A stretch of DNA of 64,000 bases from Rhodothermales bacterium (GTDB taxonomy: Bacteria; Bacteroidota; Rhodothermia; Rhodothermales; JAHQVL01): positions 10,686 to 74,685 of the forward strand of contig JAWKNW010000028.1 in NCBI GenBank assembly GCA_041391505.1, written 5' to 3'. The notes beneath the pieces are model-generated. The model saw only the letters and a list, made by a program, of their open reading frames with translations. It ran no database searches and was not told the origin of the DNA. The translations under genes were made by a program, and so were the position numbers. The number at the start of each line of letters is the position of its first letter. The stretch's first letter is position 1. This document shows, piece after piece, positions 16,688-25,641 of this stretch.

Positions 16688-18052
16688 CTATTTTTTGCCG
16701 GGCTCCGGGAAGTCGCGGCGCGCATCGTCGACGACGAGGACCCAGTCGTTCCCTCGGGCCGGGTCCGCCGGCGGATCGAGACGCAGCACGTCCGTCCGCG
16801 CCCGCTCCCCGAGGGGGATGGCCGTGCCGAGCGCGGGGTTGAACCACCATAGGCGGATGCGTGGCGCTTGCATGGACTCGAGCGAGACGGCGAATGCATC
16901 CCCGAACGGCGTATAGGCGATCAGAAAACTGCCGTCCGACGCGGCCGCGGCCATGACGGTCCGGCCGCCCGTGTTGGGCGCATCCTTCACCTGGCCCGTC
17001 GCCGGCTGCAGCAGCTGCCAGGGTCTCGACTCGAACAGCTGCCGCATGTAGCCGGCCTGAAACGCACCGGGATAATCCAGCGCCTCGCGCCACATGGTGC
17101 GGGCGACGGACACGGGCGGGTGCCGGTCGACATCCAGGAATTGCCACACGTTGTGATTGCCGTAGGTGTGCCCCATCGCGCCGGCCAGCATCGACCAGTA
17201 GCCGGCGCGCCGGCTGTCGAACGCGTCGAACCACCCGTTCTGGGCGCGCCAGTTGATCGGGTGATCCTCGTAGTTCGGCTCGCCGTCCAGCACAGGCCGC
17301 ACCGGCGTCCGGCCGTAGTCGGCCGACGTCATCCGGTAGTTGGGGTTGTCGATCTCGCCGTGGCCGGATTGAAACATGTGGATGTCCAGCCAGCCGTCCT
17401 CCTGAAAGAAGCGCGAGGACGAGTAGCCGCCGGACGGATGGTACGTCATCAGGTGCCGGCCTTCGTCGCCCGCCGCCAGCCCCTCGGCCATCGCCCGGAT
17501 AATGGCGAAATCGTCCTCCTCTTCAGGCGGTCGGTCCCCCCCGAGGATCCAGATCACCGGTTTGTTGCGATACCGCCGGCCCAGAAATTCGCCGTAGGCG
17601 CGTGCGTTGGCCGGCGTGAACACCTCGGGGCCCACGCCCCACTTCCTGTTGAACTTGTCGCCCCAGGTAGGCAGCATCCCGATGTAGAGCCCCAGCGCCG
17701 CGGCACGATCGACCACGGCGTCCACATGCTGAAAATAGGCCTCGTTCGGCCGCGTCGGGTCCTGGTCGACCAGCGCCAGCGCGCCATAGCGGTTCGGCTC
17801 CGTCAACCCGTCGAACTCGGCCAGCACGACGGCCTGGATGACCGTAAACCCTTTGGCCGCCCGATTTTCGAGGTAATAGCCCGCCTCCTCGCGGTCCAGC
17901 CGATGAAACAGCTCCCACGCGGTATCGCCCAGCCAGAAGAAGGGTGACCCGTCGGCGTTGACGATGTGCCGGCCATCGTCGCCGATACGGAGATCCTGCG
18001 CCGTGGCGGCGCCGGCGAGCAGGCAAAACGACAGGATCAGTGCGTGTCTCAT
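16688..18052 (-). CDS. DUF4038-family secreted glycosidase (GH140-like)
   Basis: Probable exported glycoside hydrolase. ATG 18052 overlaps the corA stop as ATGA; ATG 18058 is the alternative. The 454-residue product starts with a signal peptide (MRHALILSFCLLAGAATAQ). The DUF4038 TIM-barrel domain (about 20-350) has the typical WLGDTAWELFHRL, GMLPTWGDK, ILGGDRP and LDGEPNYED motifs; Asp in GGDRP and Glu in DGEP are the likely acid and nucleophile. A C-terminal beta domain (about 355-450, WWFNPALG, DWVLVVDD) fits the putative collagen-binding domain usually joined to DUF4038. The family includes the GH140 apiosidase; the substrate here is not known. Coupling to corA is odd functionally. Confidence 0.8.
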   Translation of the reverse strand: MRHALILSFCLLAGAATAQDLRIGDDGRHIVNADGSPFFWLGDTAWELFHRLDREEAGYYLENRAAKGFTVIQAVVLAEFDGLTEPNRYGALALVDQDPTRPNEAYFQHVDAVVDRAAALGLYIGMLPTWGDKFNRKWGVGPEVFTPANARAYGEFLGRRYRNKPVIWILGGDRPPEEEDDFAIIRAMAEGLAAGDEGRHLMTYHPSGGYSSSRFFQEDGWLDIHMFQSGHGEIDNPNYRMTSADYGRTPVRPVLDGEPNYEDHPINWRAQNGWFDAFDSRRAGYWSMLAGAMGHTYGNHNVWQFLDVDRHPPVSVARTMWREALDYPGAFQAGYMRQLFESRPWQLLQPATGQVKDAPNTGGRTVMAAAASDGSFLIAYTPFGDAFAVSLESMQAPRIRLWWFNPALGTAIPLGERARTDVLRLDPPADPARGNDWVLVVDDARRDFPEPGKK

Positions 18053-19107
18053 AGCCATTTTTTCCGCTTGAAATACAGAACCAGACCCAACGCCATAACG
18101 GCCATAATGCCCATCACGACGGGATACCCGAACATCCAGTGCAGCTCGGGCATGTGGTCGAAATTCATCCCGTAGATGCCGACGACGAACGTCAGCGGGA
18201 TAAAGATCGTCCCGATGATCGTGAGGAACTTCATGACCTCGTTCATGCGCTGGCTCTGCGTGGAGAGGTAGAGTTCGGTGAGGCTGGCCAGGGCGTCGCG
18301 CTGGCTCTCGAGCATTTCGATGACCTGCACCACGTGGTCGTACACGTCGCGGAGGTAAATGCGCGTCTTTTTGTCGAAGAGCCGGTCTTCGTTGCGGTCC
18401 ATCGCCGCCACAACCTCGCGCATCGGCCAGATCGCGCGACGCAGGTGGAGCACCTCGCGTTTGAGGTCGTTGATGGTGTAGAGCACCTCGTCGTGGGCGT
18501 CCAGCAGGAGCTGGGACTCGATGGCGTCCATCTTTTCGCCGGCCAGCTCCACGACGTGGAAGTAGTGATCGACGATCGTATCCACCAGGACGTAGGCCAG
18601 ATAGTCGGCCCCCATCTTCCGGATATTGCCCTTCCCGTTCCGGATGCGTTCGATCACCGGGGTGAAGACGTCCCCCTCGTATTCCTGAAACGAAATGACG
18701 AACCCCTTCCCCACCACCAGGCTCACCTGTTCGATGTCGATGGCCTGGTCCTTGCGCTCGTGCAGCATGTAGAGCTCGATAAACGCATAGGTCTCGTACG
18801 ACTCGAATTTCGGGCGCTGGCCGGTGTTTACGATATCCTCCATGACCAGCGGATGCAGCCCGGCCATGCGGCCTATGGCCTCGATGACCGTGGCATCGTG
18901 CACGCCGTTGACATTGACCCAGGTCACGGTCGCCGGCGACGCCACCGGGATACAATCCGCCGTGTTCGCGTCCGGCTTTTCGCGCACCGCCTCCGCATCG
19001 TAATCGATCACCGAGATCTGCACCTGCTCGGTGCGCGGCGCGCCTGTGTAGACGAGGGTGCCCGGAGGCAATCCGGGGCGCTTCGGCTTGCGACGATGTC
19101 TGAGCAT
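18049..19107 (-). CDS. corA: CorA-type magnesium/cobalt transporter
   Basis: Pentameric inner-membrane channel for Mg2+ (also Co2+/Ni2+). ATG 19107 gives 352 residues, the normal length. The long cytoplasmic alpha/beta funnel domain is followed by a stalk helix and two C-terminal membrane spans, with the selectivity motif YGMNF between them (about residue 318) and a basic tail KRKKWL. Upstream is a 246-bp divergent region shared with the pentapeptide gene. It is translationally coupled to the DUF4038 gene by a 4-base ATGA overlap. Confidence 0.96.
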   Translation of the reverse strand: MLRHRRKPKRPGLPPGTLVYTGAPRTEQVQISVIDYDAEAVREKPDANTADCIPVASPATVTWVNVNGVHDATVIEAIGRMAGLHPLVMEDIVNTGQRPKFESYETYAFIELYMLHERKDQAIDIEQVSLVVGKGFVISFQEYEGDVFTPVIERIRNGKGNIRKMGADYLAYVLVDTIVDHYFHVVELAGEKMDAIESQLLLDAHDEVLYTINDLKREVLHLRRAIWPMREVVAAMDRNEDRLFDKKTRIYLRDVYDHVVQVIEMLESQRDALASLTELYLSTQSQRMNEVMKFLTIIGTIFIPLTFVVGIYGMNFDHMPELHWMFGYPVVMGIMAVMALGLVLYFKRKKWL

Positions 19108-19353
19108 GGCTTCGCTGATGGATGGTCGCGCAAGATACGATGCCTGCGCGAAACGTGCCGGCGCCGGAAAAGACCGGTAACTCTTCGCAGCGCCGCCAAC
19201 CGGTACGATAGTAAACAGAAATCACTACCCACGCTGCCTTTTTCGCCGACTCAGCCCGGCACGACCCCGAACATACCGTCACCGCATTGAACCCTGGCAT
19301 CGCCGCGCCCGCACTGTCTTCGCGGATAGATTATTGTAGATGAAGCTCGCGTC

Positions 19354-20553
19354 ATGGCCAATATCGAGCATGTTGAGATTTTAAGGCAGGGGGTTGAAAT
19401 CTGGAATCAGTGGCGCGACGAGCACCGTTCGATTCAGCCCGACTTGCACGGTCTAAACCTGAAAGGCGTCGATCTCAGCGGCGCCAACCTGCGCGAGGTG
19501 AACTTCCTGGAGGCCAATCTCCAGGGGGCCGATTTGCGCTGGACGGATCTGATCAAGGCCAACTTCTTCGAGTGCAACCTGACCGGCGCCCAGCTCTTCA
19601 GCGCGGACCTGACGCGCGCCAATTTTGTCCGTGCCAACCTGTTTCGGGCGAACCTGTGCCGGGCCCGCATGCACAACGCCAACCTGAGCCGCGCGAACCT
19701 GAGCCGCGCCAACCTCGAGGAAGCGGACCTGAGCAAGGCGATCCTTTTTCGCGCGCGGCTGATCGGCTCGAACTTGCGCAGCGCGAACCTGGCCGACGCG
19801 AACCTGAGCGAAGTCGACCTCAGCGGCGCCATCATCAACGACGCCACCCGGTTGCGCGGCGCCAAGGACGTCCTCGCCGGTATCAACGGCATCTATTCCT
19901 TCAGCACCGACTCGGCCGCGCTGATGTCGTCCACCCCGCGTGGCGACTCGATGCTCGGGCCGCATCCAGAGGCCGTGCTGGAAAGCCTCAAACGGGCGCG
20001 GCGGTATCACGGCTTTTCGTTCGGGCTCGCGTTCGTCTCGCTGATGCTGCTGATCACCAATCCGCCCGAGCTGTCCATCTACACCTTCGGCAGCATCCGC
20101 ACGCCCATCGAGCGGTACACGCTGTTCTCCCTCATGTTTACAGCCGGCGTGCTCTCCTATGTCAAGTCGTTCATGGAGGATGCCCTCGAGGGCACGCGCT
20201 ATTTACGGGATCGCGAGAGCGCCGTCAAGGTGGGCCGGTTTCCGTGGTCGATGAGCCGGTTCGCCGGCTACCGGTGGGATCGCCGGCTGACCTCGCTCCT
20301 CATCCGGTTCGTCATGGCGTTTCATCCGGTCGTCTACCTCTTTTTCCCCCGCGTCGAGGTGCCCTGGTACGAGTGGGCGCTCGGGAGCCTGATCCTGCTC
20401 TTCAGCGGGTGGATCTTCCTCATCTCCCAGAAATTCCAGAAACCCATCCTGTTCGACACCGTGACCGAGCTCCATCGAAAAAGCGACATCAAGGTCATGG
20501 CATCCAAGCTGGATGTGCTGATCGATCTGCTCCGCAAGGGACGCTCCGCCTGA
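19354..20553 (+). CDS. Pentapeptide-repeat membrane protein
   Basis: 399 residues. About residues 30-165 are a run of A(D/N)LxX pentapeptides (GVDLSGANLREVNFLEANLQGADL and on), which fold as a right-handed quadrilateral helix. The C-terminal half has four probable membrane spans near residues 222-238, 256-272, 318-334 and 343-360, and ends in a charged helix. Topology suggests a membrane-anchored pentapeptide domain. Related proteins are often annotated as low-complexity or ion-channel-associated; the function is unknown. Divergent from corA. Confidence 0.85.
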   Translation: MANIEHVEILRQGVEIWNQWRDEHRSIQPDLHGLNLKGVDLSGANLREVNFLEANLQGADLRWTDLIKANFFECNLTGAQLFSADLTRANFVRANLFRANLCRARMHNANLSRANLSRANLEEADLSKAILFRARLIGSNLRSANLADANLSEVDLSGAIINDATRLRGAKDVLAGINGIYSFSTDSAALMSSTPRGDSMLGPHPEAVLESLKRARRYHGFSFGLAFVSLMLLITNPPELSIYTFGSIRTPIERYTLFSLMFTAGVLSYVKSFMEDALEGTRYLRDRESAVKVGRFPWSMSRFAGYRWDRRLTSLLIRFVMAFHPVVYLFFPRVEVPWYEWALGSLILLFSGWIFLISQKFQKPILFDTVTELHRKSDIKVMASKLDVLIDLLRKGRSA

Positions 20554-20657
20554 CGCCGCCGGATTGAGGATGGGGCTTCATTTTCCTATCATGTCCGGCC
20601 CGTTCCTCCATCGTATCCTGCATACGACCGCCTCGTTGCCACCAACCGCTTCCGCCC

Positions 20658-20972
20658 ATGCTACGCGCCCTGGATGACGCCTCGATCCTCGACCGCTACC
20701 TCGAAATCAAAGCCCGGATCGCCGAACTCGAGGAAGAGCTGGAGTCGTTGAAAGCACCGCTGATCTACGCGCTGATGGAAGAGCCCAGGGAGAACGCGCA
20801 GTACAAGGGGTTCGAGCTGAGCATCCAGCGGCGCAAGACGTACGCGTATTCGGAGAAGGTGACCGAGCTCGAGGAGGTGCTGAAGGAGGCCAGGGCGCAC
20901 GAACGGGAAGCCGGCATCGCCGAGGTGGCCAAGGACCAGGCGATCCTCGTCGTGCGCGCGGTCAACCGGTAG
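20658..20972 (+). CDS. Small coiled-coil protein, function unknown
   Basis: 104 residues from ATG 20658. It starts with a heptad-rich helix (LEIKARIAELEEELESLKAPL) and continues with a strand-like segment (FELSIQRRKTYAYSEKV) and another helix. This resembles short phage Gam- or siphovirus-type helix proteins, but I cannot assign it. It lies about 100 bp after the pentapeptide gene on the same strand. Confidence 0.65.
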   Translation: MLRALDDASILDRYLEIKARIAELEEELESLKAPLIYALMEEPRENAQYKGFELSIQRRKTYAYSEKVTELEEVLKEARAHEREAGIAEVAKDQAILVVRAVNR

Positions 20973-20986
20973 CCGGTAACGAGCGG

Positions 20987-21322
20987 TTACGCCGTCTTGT
21001 CCGGCAGCGTCTTCACAAACGACAGCGTCCGGTCCACCCAGCCATCCAGGGCCGCGTCCGACTCCAGCCCGTCCCGGCTCACGTAGACATACCCCTTCAT
21101 CGGTTTGCCGGTAAAGTCCATCGGCCGGACATGCGGTAGCCGGAGGGCGGCCTCGTACCCCGCCGGCCCGACGCGGGCCATCAGTTCGTCTTTCACGATG
21201 CCGCAGAACATGTAGCCGCGGTGCATGAACGCGAGCCCGCCAAACATCCGTTTTTCGGTGACGGAGACCTTTGATGCCAGTGTACTGCGGATGCGCTCGG
21301 CGAGCGCGGTATCGAATGCCAT
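20987..21322 (-). CDS. TfoX N-terminal domain protein
   Basis: 111 residues matching the TfoX/Sxy N-terminal domain: the family signature EKRMFGGLAFMHRGYMFCGI, then ARVGPAGYEAAL and MKGYVYV. Standalone TfoX-N proteins are widespread and are not shown to act as competence regulators like full TfoX. It follows the UmuD-like gene with a 10-bp gap on the minus strand, so they are probably co-transcribed. Confidence 0.88.
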   Translation of the reverse strand: MAFDTALAERIRSTLASKVSVTEKRMFGGLAFMHRGYMFCGIVKDELMARVGPAGYEAALRLPHVRPMDFTGKPMKGYVYVSRDGLESDAALDGWVDRTLSFVKTLPDKTA

Positions 21323-21332
21323 GGCGTGTTGT

Positions 21333-21719
21333 TCAGGTTGCGAGTGAATAGATGCCGTAACGAACCACTCCCCAGATGAGATCGCCCTCCTCCGGCGCCA
21401 GCCGATGCGGCGGCGATCCGTCGGCGGCGTTCAGCATGACGGCGCCGGGGCTCAGCTCGATCCGGCGGACGACCATCTCGCCGGCCGCGAAGGCGACCAC
21501 CACCGCGCCCGACCGGGGCCGAACCGCCCGATCCACCACCAGCACATCCCCCTCGGAGATCCCCTCCCCGGCCATCGCGCCGCCCCGCACCCGCACCATG
21601 AAGGTGCTCGCCGGGTGCTCGATCAGGTCATCGAGACGGAGCCGCGGCTCCAGCCAGTCTTCTGCCGGACTCGGAAAACCGCTGCCGTTGTTTTTTCGCG
21701 ATGTGGCCGTGGTAGACAT
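21333..21719 (-). CDS. UmuD/LexA-like S24 protein lacking the catalytic Ser-Lys dyad
   Basis: 128 residues from ATG 21719 (a GTG at 21749 would add ten). The whole length aligns by eye with UmuD: GFPSPAEDWLEPRLRLDDL after the UmuD cleavage region, ISEGDVLVVDRA, and AFAAGEMVVRR. In UmuD the nucleophile is Ser in SGDSM; here the residues are RGGAM, with Ala (codon GCG). The general-base Lys of VKK is Arg (VVRR). Self-cleavage should be impossible. There is little before the cleavage region, so it may act like already processed UmuD'. No umuC lies next to it. The upstream 50 bp are AT-rich (TAGAAAATATGTGTATATTA). Confidence 0.8.
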   Translation of the reverse strand: MSTTATSRKNNGSGFPSPAEDWLEPRLRLDDLIEHPASTFMVRVRGGAMAGEGISEGDVLVVDRAVRPRSGAVVVAFAAGEMVVRRIELSPGAVMLNAADGSPPHRLAPEEGDLIWGVVRYGIYSLAT

Positions 21720-21815
21720 GCGTCGTCCTGCGGGATTCAGTAATCGCACATAATATACACATATTTTCTACACAAGCCACCCCGGCCTGCCACTTTTTTA
21801 TCGCGATCCGCGCAC

Positions 21816-23141
21816 TCAGCGCGTGGGATACCCGCCGGGGCGCGTCAGCCGGTAGATGAACACCGCCGCCCGGATCGTGGCGATTTCCAGCGAGGCGATG
21901 TCGAGCCGCTCGCCCACGGCGTGGGAGCCGGAGCCCATCGGCCCCAGTCCGGAGAGGGCGTCCGTGTAGGTGGACGCGAAGGAGATGTCGGCCGCGCCAC
22001 GCAGGCCCGGGTCGATGGGCTGGATGCCGCCGTGCCCGAGGTCGCGGCTGGTGGTGTCAAAAAGCCGGAAGAGCCGCTGGTTGCCCTCCGTCGGCGACAT
22101 GGCTGGATAGCCCTCGCGAAACGTGATCGTCGCGCGGGTGCCGGGCAGGTTCTGGCGGGCGATGTTGCGCATCGTGGACCGCGCCATTTCCTTTTGCTCT
22201 TCGGTGAGAAAACGCAGATCGCCCTGGACGATGACGCGGGCCGCCAGGACGTTCGTTTTGCCCTCGGCCTCGCCGGCGGCCGCGAGCGCATCGTACGTCG
22301 CCTCCGCCCCGCCGACCACGAGGCCCGGATTGATCGTCAGGTTCTCCTCCCCGCTCAACGCCCGTCGGAACGCATCCAGGATGCGGGCCGCCTCGAAGAC
22401 AGCCCCGTACCCCATCGCGTCGGTGAAGATCTGGGACGAGTGGCCCGTCCGGCTCTCGACCTCCAGCGCCCACTCGCTGACGCCCCGCCGGGCGATCGTC
22501 GCGTGATGGGGGCCGACGGAGCCTTCGAAGCCGAGGGCCACGTCCGCCCGTCTCGCCTCGTCGATCAACTCGCGCCGCTCGATCTCGATCGATTCGGGGT
22601 CCTCTTCGTCGCCCGTGAGCATGACCGTGATCGCGGCGTCGTGCAACGCGCCGGCCTCCTGCAACGCGGCCAGGGCGTAAAGGATGACGGCGTTGCCGCC
22701 CTTCATGTCCACCGCGCCGGGGCCGATCAGAAAGCCTCCCTCGCGCCGGCTCGTCTGGAACGGACTGGAAGGCTCGAAGACCGTGTCGAGGTGCCCGATG
22801 AGGAGCAGGCGCGGTCCTTCGCCGCCCCGGGTTTTGGCCACCAGGTGGCCGGCCCGTCCCAGCGAATCCGGATAATAGATCCAGCTCGTTTCCATGCCGA
22901 GCGCCTCGAAGGCCTCCCGGTAGACCGCTCCCACGGCGCGTACGCCTTCGATGTTCAGGGTGCCGCTGTTGATCGCGACGGTCTTCTCGACGAAGTCCAC
23001 CGCGTCGGCGGCCTGCCGGGCTACGGCATCGCGTATCGCGGCTTCCCGGGGCGACAGGTTCTGCGCGTGGGTGGCGATCGGGCTGTGCGCCAGCAGCCAC
23101 GCGAGCACGCCGGCGGTCGCGAGGCGGGATAACAGGCTCAC
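21816..23141 (-). CDS. M20-family zinc metallopeptidase, secreted
   Basis: Carboxypeptidase G2/glutamate carboxypeptidase-like exopeptidase. GTG 23141 is preferred because it overlaps the upstream stop as GTGA and gives a clean signal peptide ending HAQ; an ATG at 23177 would place 12 charged residues before it. Metal and catalytic motifs are complete: IGHLDTV (His and catalytic Asp), GAVDMKGG (bridging Asp), TGDEEDPES (catalytic Glu then metal Glu) and the late His in GSGSHAVGE. The dimerisation domain is inserted at about residues 205-320. It probably acts in the periplasm on folate-like or peptide substrates; the substrate is unknown. Confidence 0.9.
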   Translation of the reverse strand: MSLLSRLATAGVLAWLLAHSPIATHAQNLSPREAAIRDAVARQAADAVDFVEKTVAINSGTLNIEGVRAVGAVYREAFEALGMETSWIYYPDSLGRAGHLVAKTRGGEGPRLLLIGHLDTVFEPSSPFQTSRREGGFLIGPGAVDMKGGNAVILYALAALQEAGALHDAAITVMLTGDEEDPESIEIERRELIDEARRADVALGFEGSVGPHHATIARRGVSEWALEVESRTGHSSQIFTDAMGYGAVFEAARILDAFRRALSGEENLTINPGLVVGGAEATYDALAAAGEAEGKTNVLAARVIVQGDLRFLTEEQKEMARSTMRNIARQNLPGTRATITFREGYPAMSPTEGNQRLFRLFDTTSRDLGHGGIQPIDPGLRGAADISFASTYTDALSGLGPMGSGSHAVGERLDIASLEIATIRAAVFIYRLTRPGGYPTR

Positions 23142-23431
23142 TGCAACTCCAGCAGCGACGTCACGATGTCTCGCCATTCCACCTCCATGTTACCCCGGGC
23201 GACGGGTTTGCCGGCCTGGCGGTACCAGTACGCCGCGTTGGAAAGATCGCCCTCCTCGCGATGGAGGTGGGCATGGACCCAGGCGGCCGCCGCCGTGGTC
23301 TCATCCTGGACGGCGGCATGGGCATCGTCCCAACGGCCGGCGGAAGCGAGCCATAGCGCGCGCAGCGGCGTCGGCAGTCCCGCCGGCGGCTCGGCATCGT
23401 CGAGCGAGGCTTCGAAACGTTCAAATGTCAT
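23138..23431 (-). CDS. Conserved small protein of unknown function
   Basis: 97 residues from ATG 23431 (ATG 23443 is four codons upstream). The central pattern RALWLASAGRWDDAHAAVQD, AAWVHAHLHREEGDLSNAAYWYRQAGKP and the ending are those of a widespread conserved hypothetical family with a short TPR-like helical pair. The stop overlaps the GTG start of the M20 peptidase gene. No catalytic motif is seen. Confidence 0.75.
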   Translation of the reverse strand: MTFERFEASLDDAEPPAGLPTPLRALWLASAGRWDDAHAAVQDETTAAAAWVHAHLHREEGDLSNAAYWYRQAGKPVARGNMEVEWRDIVTSLLELQ

Positions 23432-23611
23432 AGCATGCGGCATCAATGGCTCTAACCCGGGCTGACAGACAGGTTCAGGTAGCGGCGAGCGGGTCGCCGC
23501 ACGGTCGGCACGGCGGGTACAAGTATACGAATCCTGAAACATTCACGTTATAAATCCGCACTATGAGCACAGGCGGTCGATACACGACCAGCCCCATCAA
23601 CGGTCAACGCC

Positions 23612-24295
23612 ATGAAACCCTACAAAGTCGGCACTTTTGCCCGCATCGATGTCTTCCTCCACTGGTCGTTTTTCCTGATGATGGGTGGCATCTTCGTGTT
23701 TTATCTCTACCAGGGCGCGTCCGTGATGGCGGCGCTCGCCGGCGTGGGCATGATGGGCGCCGCGTTTTTGTGCGTCGTGCTGCACGAATACGGCCACGCG
23801 CTGATGGCGCGGCGTTTCGGGATCCCGACGCTGGATATCACCCTCTACCCCATCGGCGGCGTGGCGCGGCTCTCGCGGATCCCCAAGGAGCCGGCACAGG
23901 AATTCCTGATCGCCGTAGCCGGCCCCGCGGTGAATATCGCCATCGCCGGCGTCTTGTTCGGTTTCCTCACCGTCTTCGGCGGCGCCCCGTCGCTCCCCAG
24001 CGTGATGGCCGCGCCGATGCAGGTGGTGGGTGCGCTCATGTGGTTCAACGTCATGATGGCGGCGTTCAACATGCTGCCGGCTTTCCCGATGGACGGCGGC
24101 CGCGTGCTGCGCGCCGGCCTGACCGTCGTGCTGGGTTTCAGCCGGGCGACGCAGCTGGCCGCTCTCGTCGGCCATGTCGTGGCGCTGGGGATGTTTGTGT
24201 ACGGGATCTACACCTTCCAGTTCATGCTGCTGTTCATCGCCCTCTTTATCGTGATGGCGGCCCAGCAGGAAGTGCAGCAAACGGTCATGCAGTGA
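23612..24295 (+). CDS. Site-2 protease family (M50) membrane metalloprotease
   Basis: 227 residues with about five or six membrane spans. The zinc site is HEYGH (about residue 61) with the third ligand in NMLPAFPMDGGR (about 155), so the enzyme should be active. It belongs to the short M50 group without PDZ; the CBS pair seen in many relatives is absent. M50 enzymes cut substrates within the membrane, often anti-sigma factors or stress regulators; the target is unknown. ATG 23612 begins MKPYKVG. Stands alone on the plus strand. Confidence 0.9.
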   Translation: MKPYKVGTFARIDVFLHWSFFLMMGGIFVFYLYQGASVMAALAGVGMMGAAFLCVVLHEYGHALMARRFGIPTLDITLYPIGGVARLSRIPKEPAQEFLIAVAGPAVNIAIAGVLFGFLTVFGGAPSLPSVMAAPMQVVGALMWFNVMMAAFNMLPAFPMDGGRVLRAGLTVVLGFSRATQLAALVGHVVALGMFVYGIYTFQFMLLFIALFIVMAAQQEVQQTVMQ

Positions 24296-24740
24296 CCGGG
24301 CGGGACGCCCCGGCGCGGCGTCCGTCGGGCCTTTTCGCCGCGTGTGCACGATAGGCATGTATTCGTTAAGCTTTCGCTACGAAACCGCCACATTTCGATC
24401 ACACTCTCCTCCGGAGATCGCCCTATTATTGAGCATCCTCGAGTTTGATTGAGTGTCTGAGCAATGGCCCGGGATCCCGTAAGATCTCGGGCTTTTGCTT
24501 GGCTCGAGGCCCCCCCGCTTCGTTCGCGACGACCCGTCCGGTTCTCGCCGATCCGATGCCACGATTCCTGGCACCGGATTCTCTTTTTTTCCTGCTTCAG
24601 TGACTGTCCGTGACGAAGGACAAGATGACGTTGACAGGGTGCCGTCTCCTACCCATACCTCCGAGGCCGGCTCATCCGTACAATCCCGTGTGATTCAGGA
24701 TGCCTGCCACCCGATACGATCTGCCGGTATCTGAACCGCC
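24296..24740. other. Intergenic region with one terminator
   Basis: No convincing gene in 445 bp. It contains a rho-independent terminator at 24467-24496, about 170 bp beyond the site-2 protease gene, leaving space for a long 3' UTR or a short RNA ending there. Confidence 0.5.
24467..24496 (+). terminator. Intrinsic terminator
   Basis: Arms GCCCGGGATC (24467-24476) and GATCTCGGGC (24483-24492) pair with one G-U around a CCGTAA loop, followed by TTTT. It faces the plus strand and probably ends the site-2 protease transcript. Confidence 0.7.
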
Positions 24741-25133
24741 ATGAAGCTGGAACACCTGCTAGACCGCTGGGCGCAACTCGAACCCAACCGGTGTCAGTAC
24801 ACTGAAGAGCACGACTTCGAGGAACCGTGGTACACGATCGTGTTCGAGTCGGGACGGGCGCACATCGAATACCGCAACGCCACGCAGGAAGATCACGCGC
24901 TCCTTCAGGCTGTCATCCAGAAGACGATCGAATCCCGGAACTGGCTCTGGTCCGTGCTCTACTCGTCCAAAGGCGTCTACCGTGCCGGCGTAAAAATCGC
25001 CGAACGCTACATCAGCGAAACCGCCCGCTTCCCGGCCTACGCCCTGCTCGCCGCCTACCTGAAGGCGCTCGAAATCTCGATGGGGGAAGACGAATCGGCG
25101 CCGACCGCCGCCGACCGCGCGGGGATCGACTGA
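24741..25133 (+). CDS. Hypothetical protein
   Basis: 130 residues from ATG 24741. Mixed strand-helix sequence with many aromatics early (EEPWYTIVFESGRAHIEYRNA) and long helices later (SETARFPAYALLAAYLKALEIS). No signal peptide, membrane span or known motif. Composition matches the host chromosome. I do not recognise the family. Confidence 0.6.
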   Translation: MKLEHLLDRWAQLEPNRCQYTEEHDFEEPWYTIVFESGRAHIEYRNATQEDHALLQAVIQKTIESRNWLWSVLYSSKGVYRAGVKIAERYISETARFPAYALLAAYLKALEISMGEDESAPTAADRAGID

Positions 25134-25483
25134 TCCGGACCGGCTGCCGGCCTCCTTCCTCCGGGCTTGTGCGTCGCAACGCGCAATATCATTTCGAGAG
25201 CGAACCTCGGTCTCACTTGGCCTTTTCCCGTCGCCCCACCCCGCCAGTTTGCGGCCGGCGAACGCATCTTTTTATCCAGTCATAAATTTTTTTGAGCACG
25301 CCGGCACGCCGGTCCGTGCATCTCGCCGGAAGTCACACGGATATTTCTTTCGGTTTTCTCCGATTTGCCGTCAAAAATCCTTTTTGATGGCCCACGTTTT
25401 CCGGCCGATTTCCGCGCCGAACGTTTTTTTGTTCCGTCTACTACATTTTGGGTACGCGATTTGCAAAACGCTTAATTGCACTT

Positions 25484-25589
25484 CCAAGGAGGACGGAGGC
25501 CTACATGGTGGGTACGGCCTCCGTCTGGCACCTCCTCCGCCTTATCTTTTTCCGATAAAAAAAGCCCCCTGCATCAGGGGGCTTTTTTT
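25484..25589 (+). ncRNA. Candidate structured small RNA or leader-peptide attenuator
   Basis: The segment starts with AAGGAGG, then ACGGAGGCC and its complement GGCCTCCGT (a 9-bp stem), flanked by AGGAGG and CCTCCT that can form an outer stem. It ends in the intrinsic terminator at 25557-25589. Inside, GGAGG lies five bases before an ATG (25505) that opens a 17-codon frame, MVGTASVWHLLRLIFFR, whose TAA runs straight into the terminator stem. Either an sRNA or a leader peptide with attenuator is possible. No plus-strand gene follows closely, which favours an sRNA. Confidence 0.35.
25557..25589. terminator. Bidirectional intrinsic terminator
   Basis: Arms GCCCCCTG (25564-25571) and CAGGGGGC (25575-25582) with a three-base loop are flanked by seven A on the left and seven T on the right. 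It can end both the plus-strand candidate small RNA and the minus-strand thermonuclease gene whose stop is at 25642. Confidence 0.9.
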
Positions 25590-25641
25590 ATGGCCGCCCA
25601 TTCAGCCATACACCCGATTTCTCCTCGGCCTCGTCAGTCCA

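Larger units (their letters stand above)
25134..25641. other. Long intergenic region with a possible small RNA
   Basis: 508 bp without a normal-size gene. The left part (25134-25470) shows nothing definite, apart from AT-rich patches around 25270-25400. The right end has a GC-rich stem, a 17-codon frame and a strong terminator, described separately. Confidence 0.5.

Noticed and set aside
16688..19300. A single 870-codon minus-strand frame covering corA and the glycosidase
   Set aside because: The part above 18058 is the third-frame shadow of corA, which is itself plainly conserved. The real glycosidase starts at 18052/18058 with a signal peptide.
20970..20991. GTAAC/GTTAC inverted repeat as terminator
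   Set aside because: Only five base pairs and no T run on either side.
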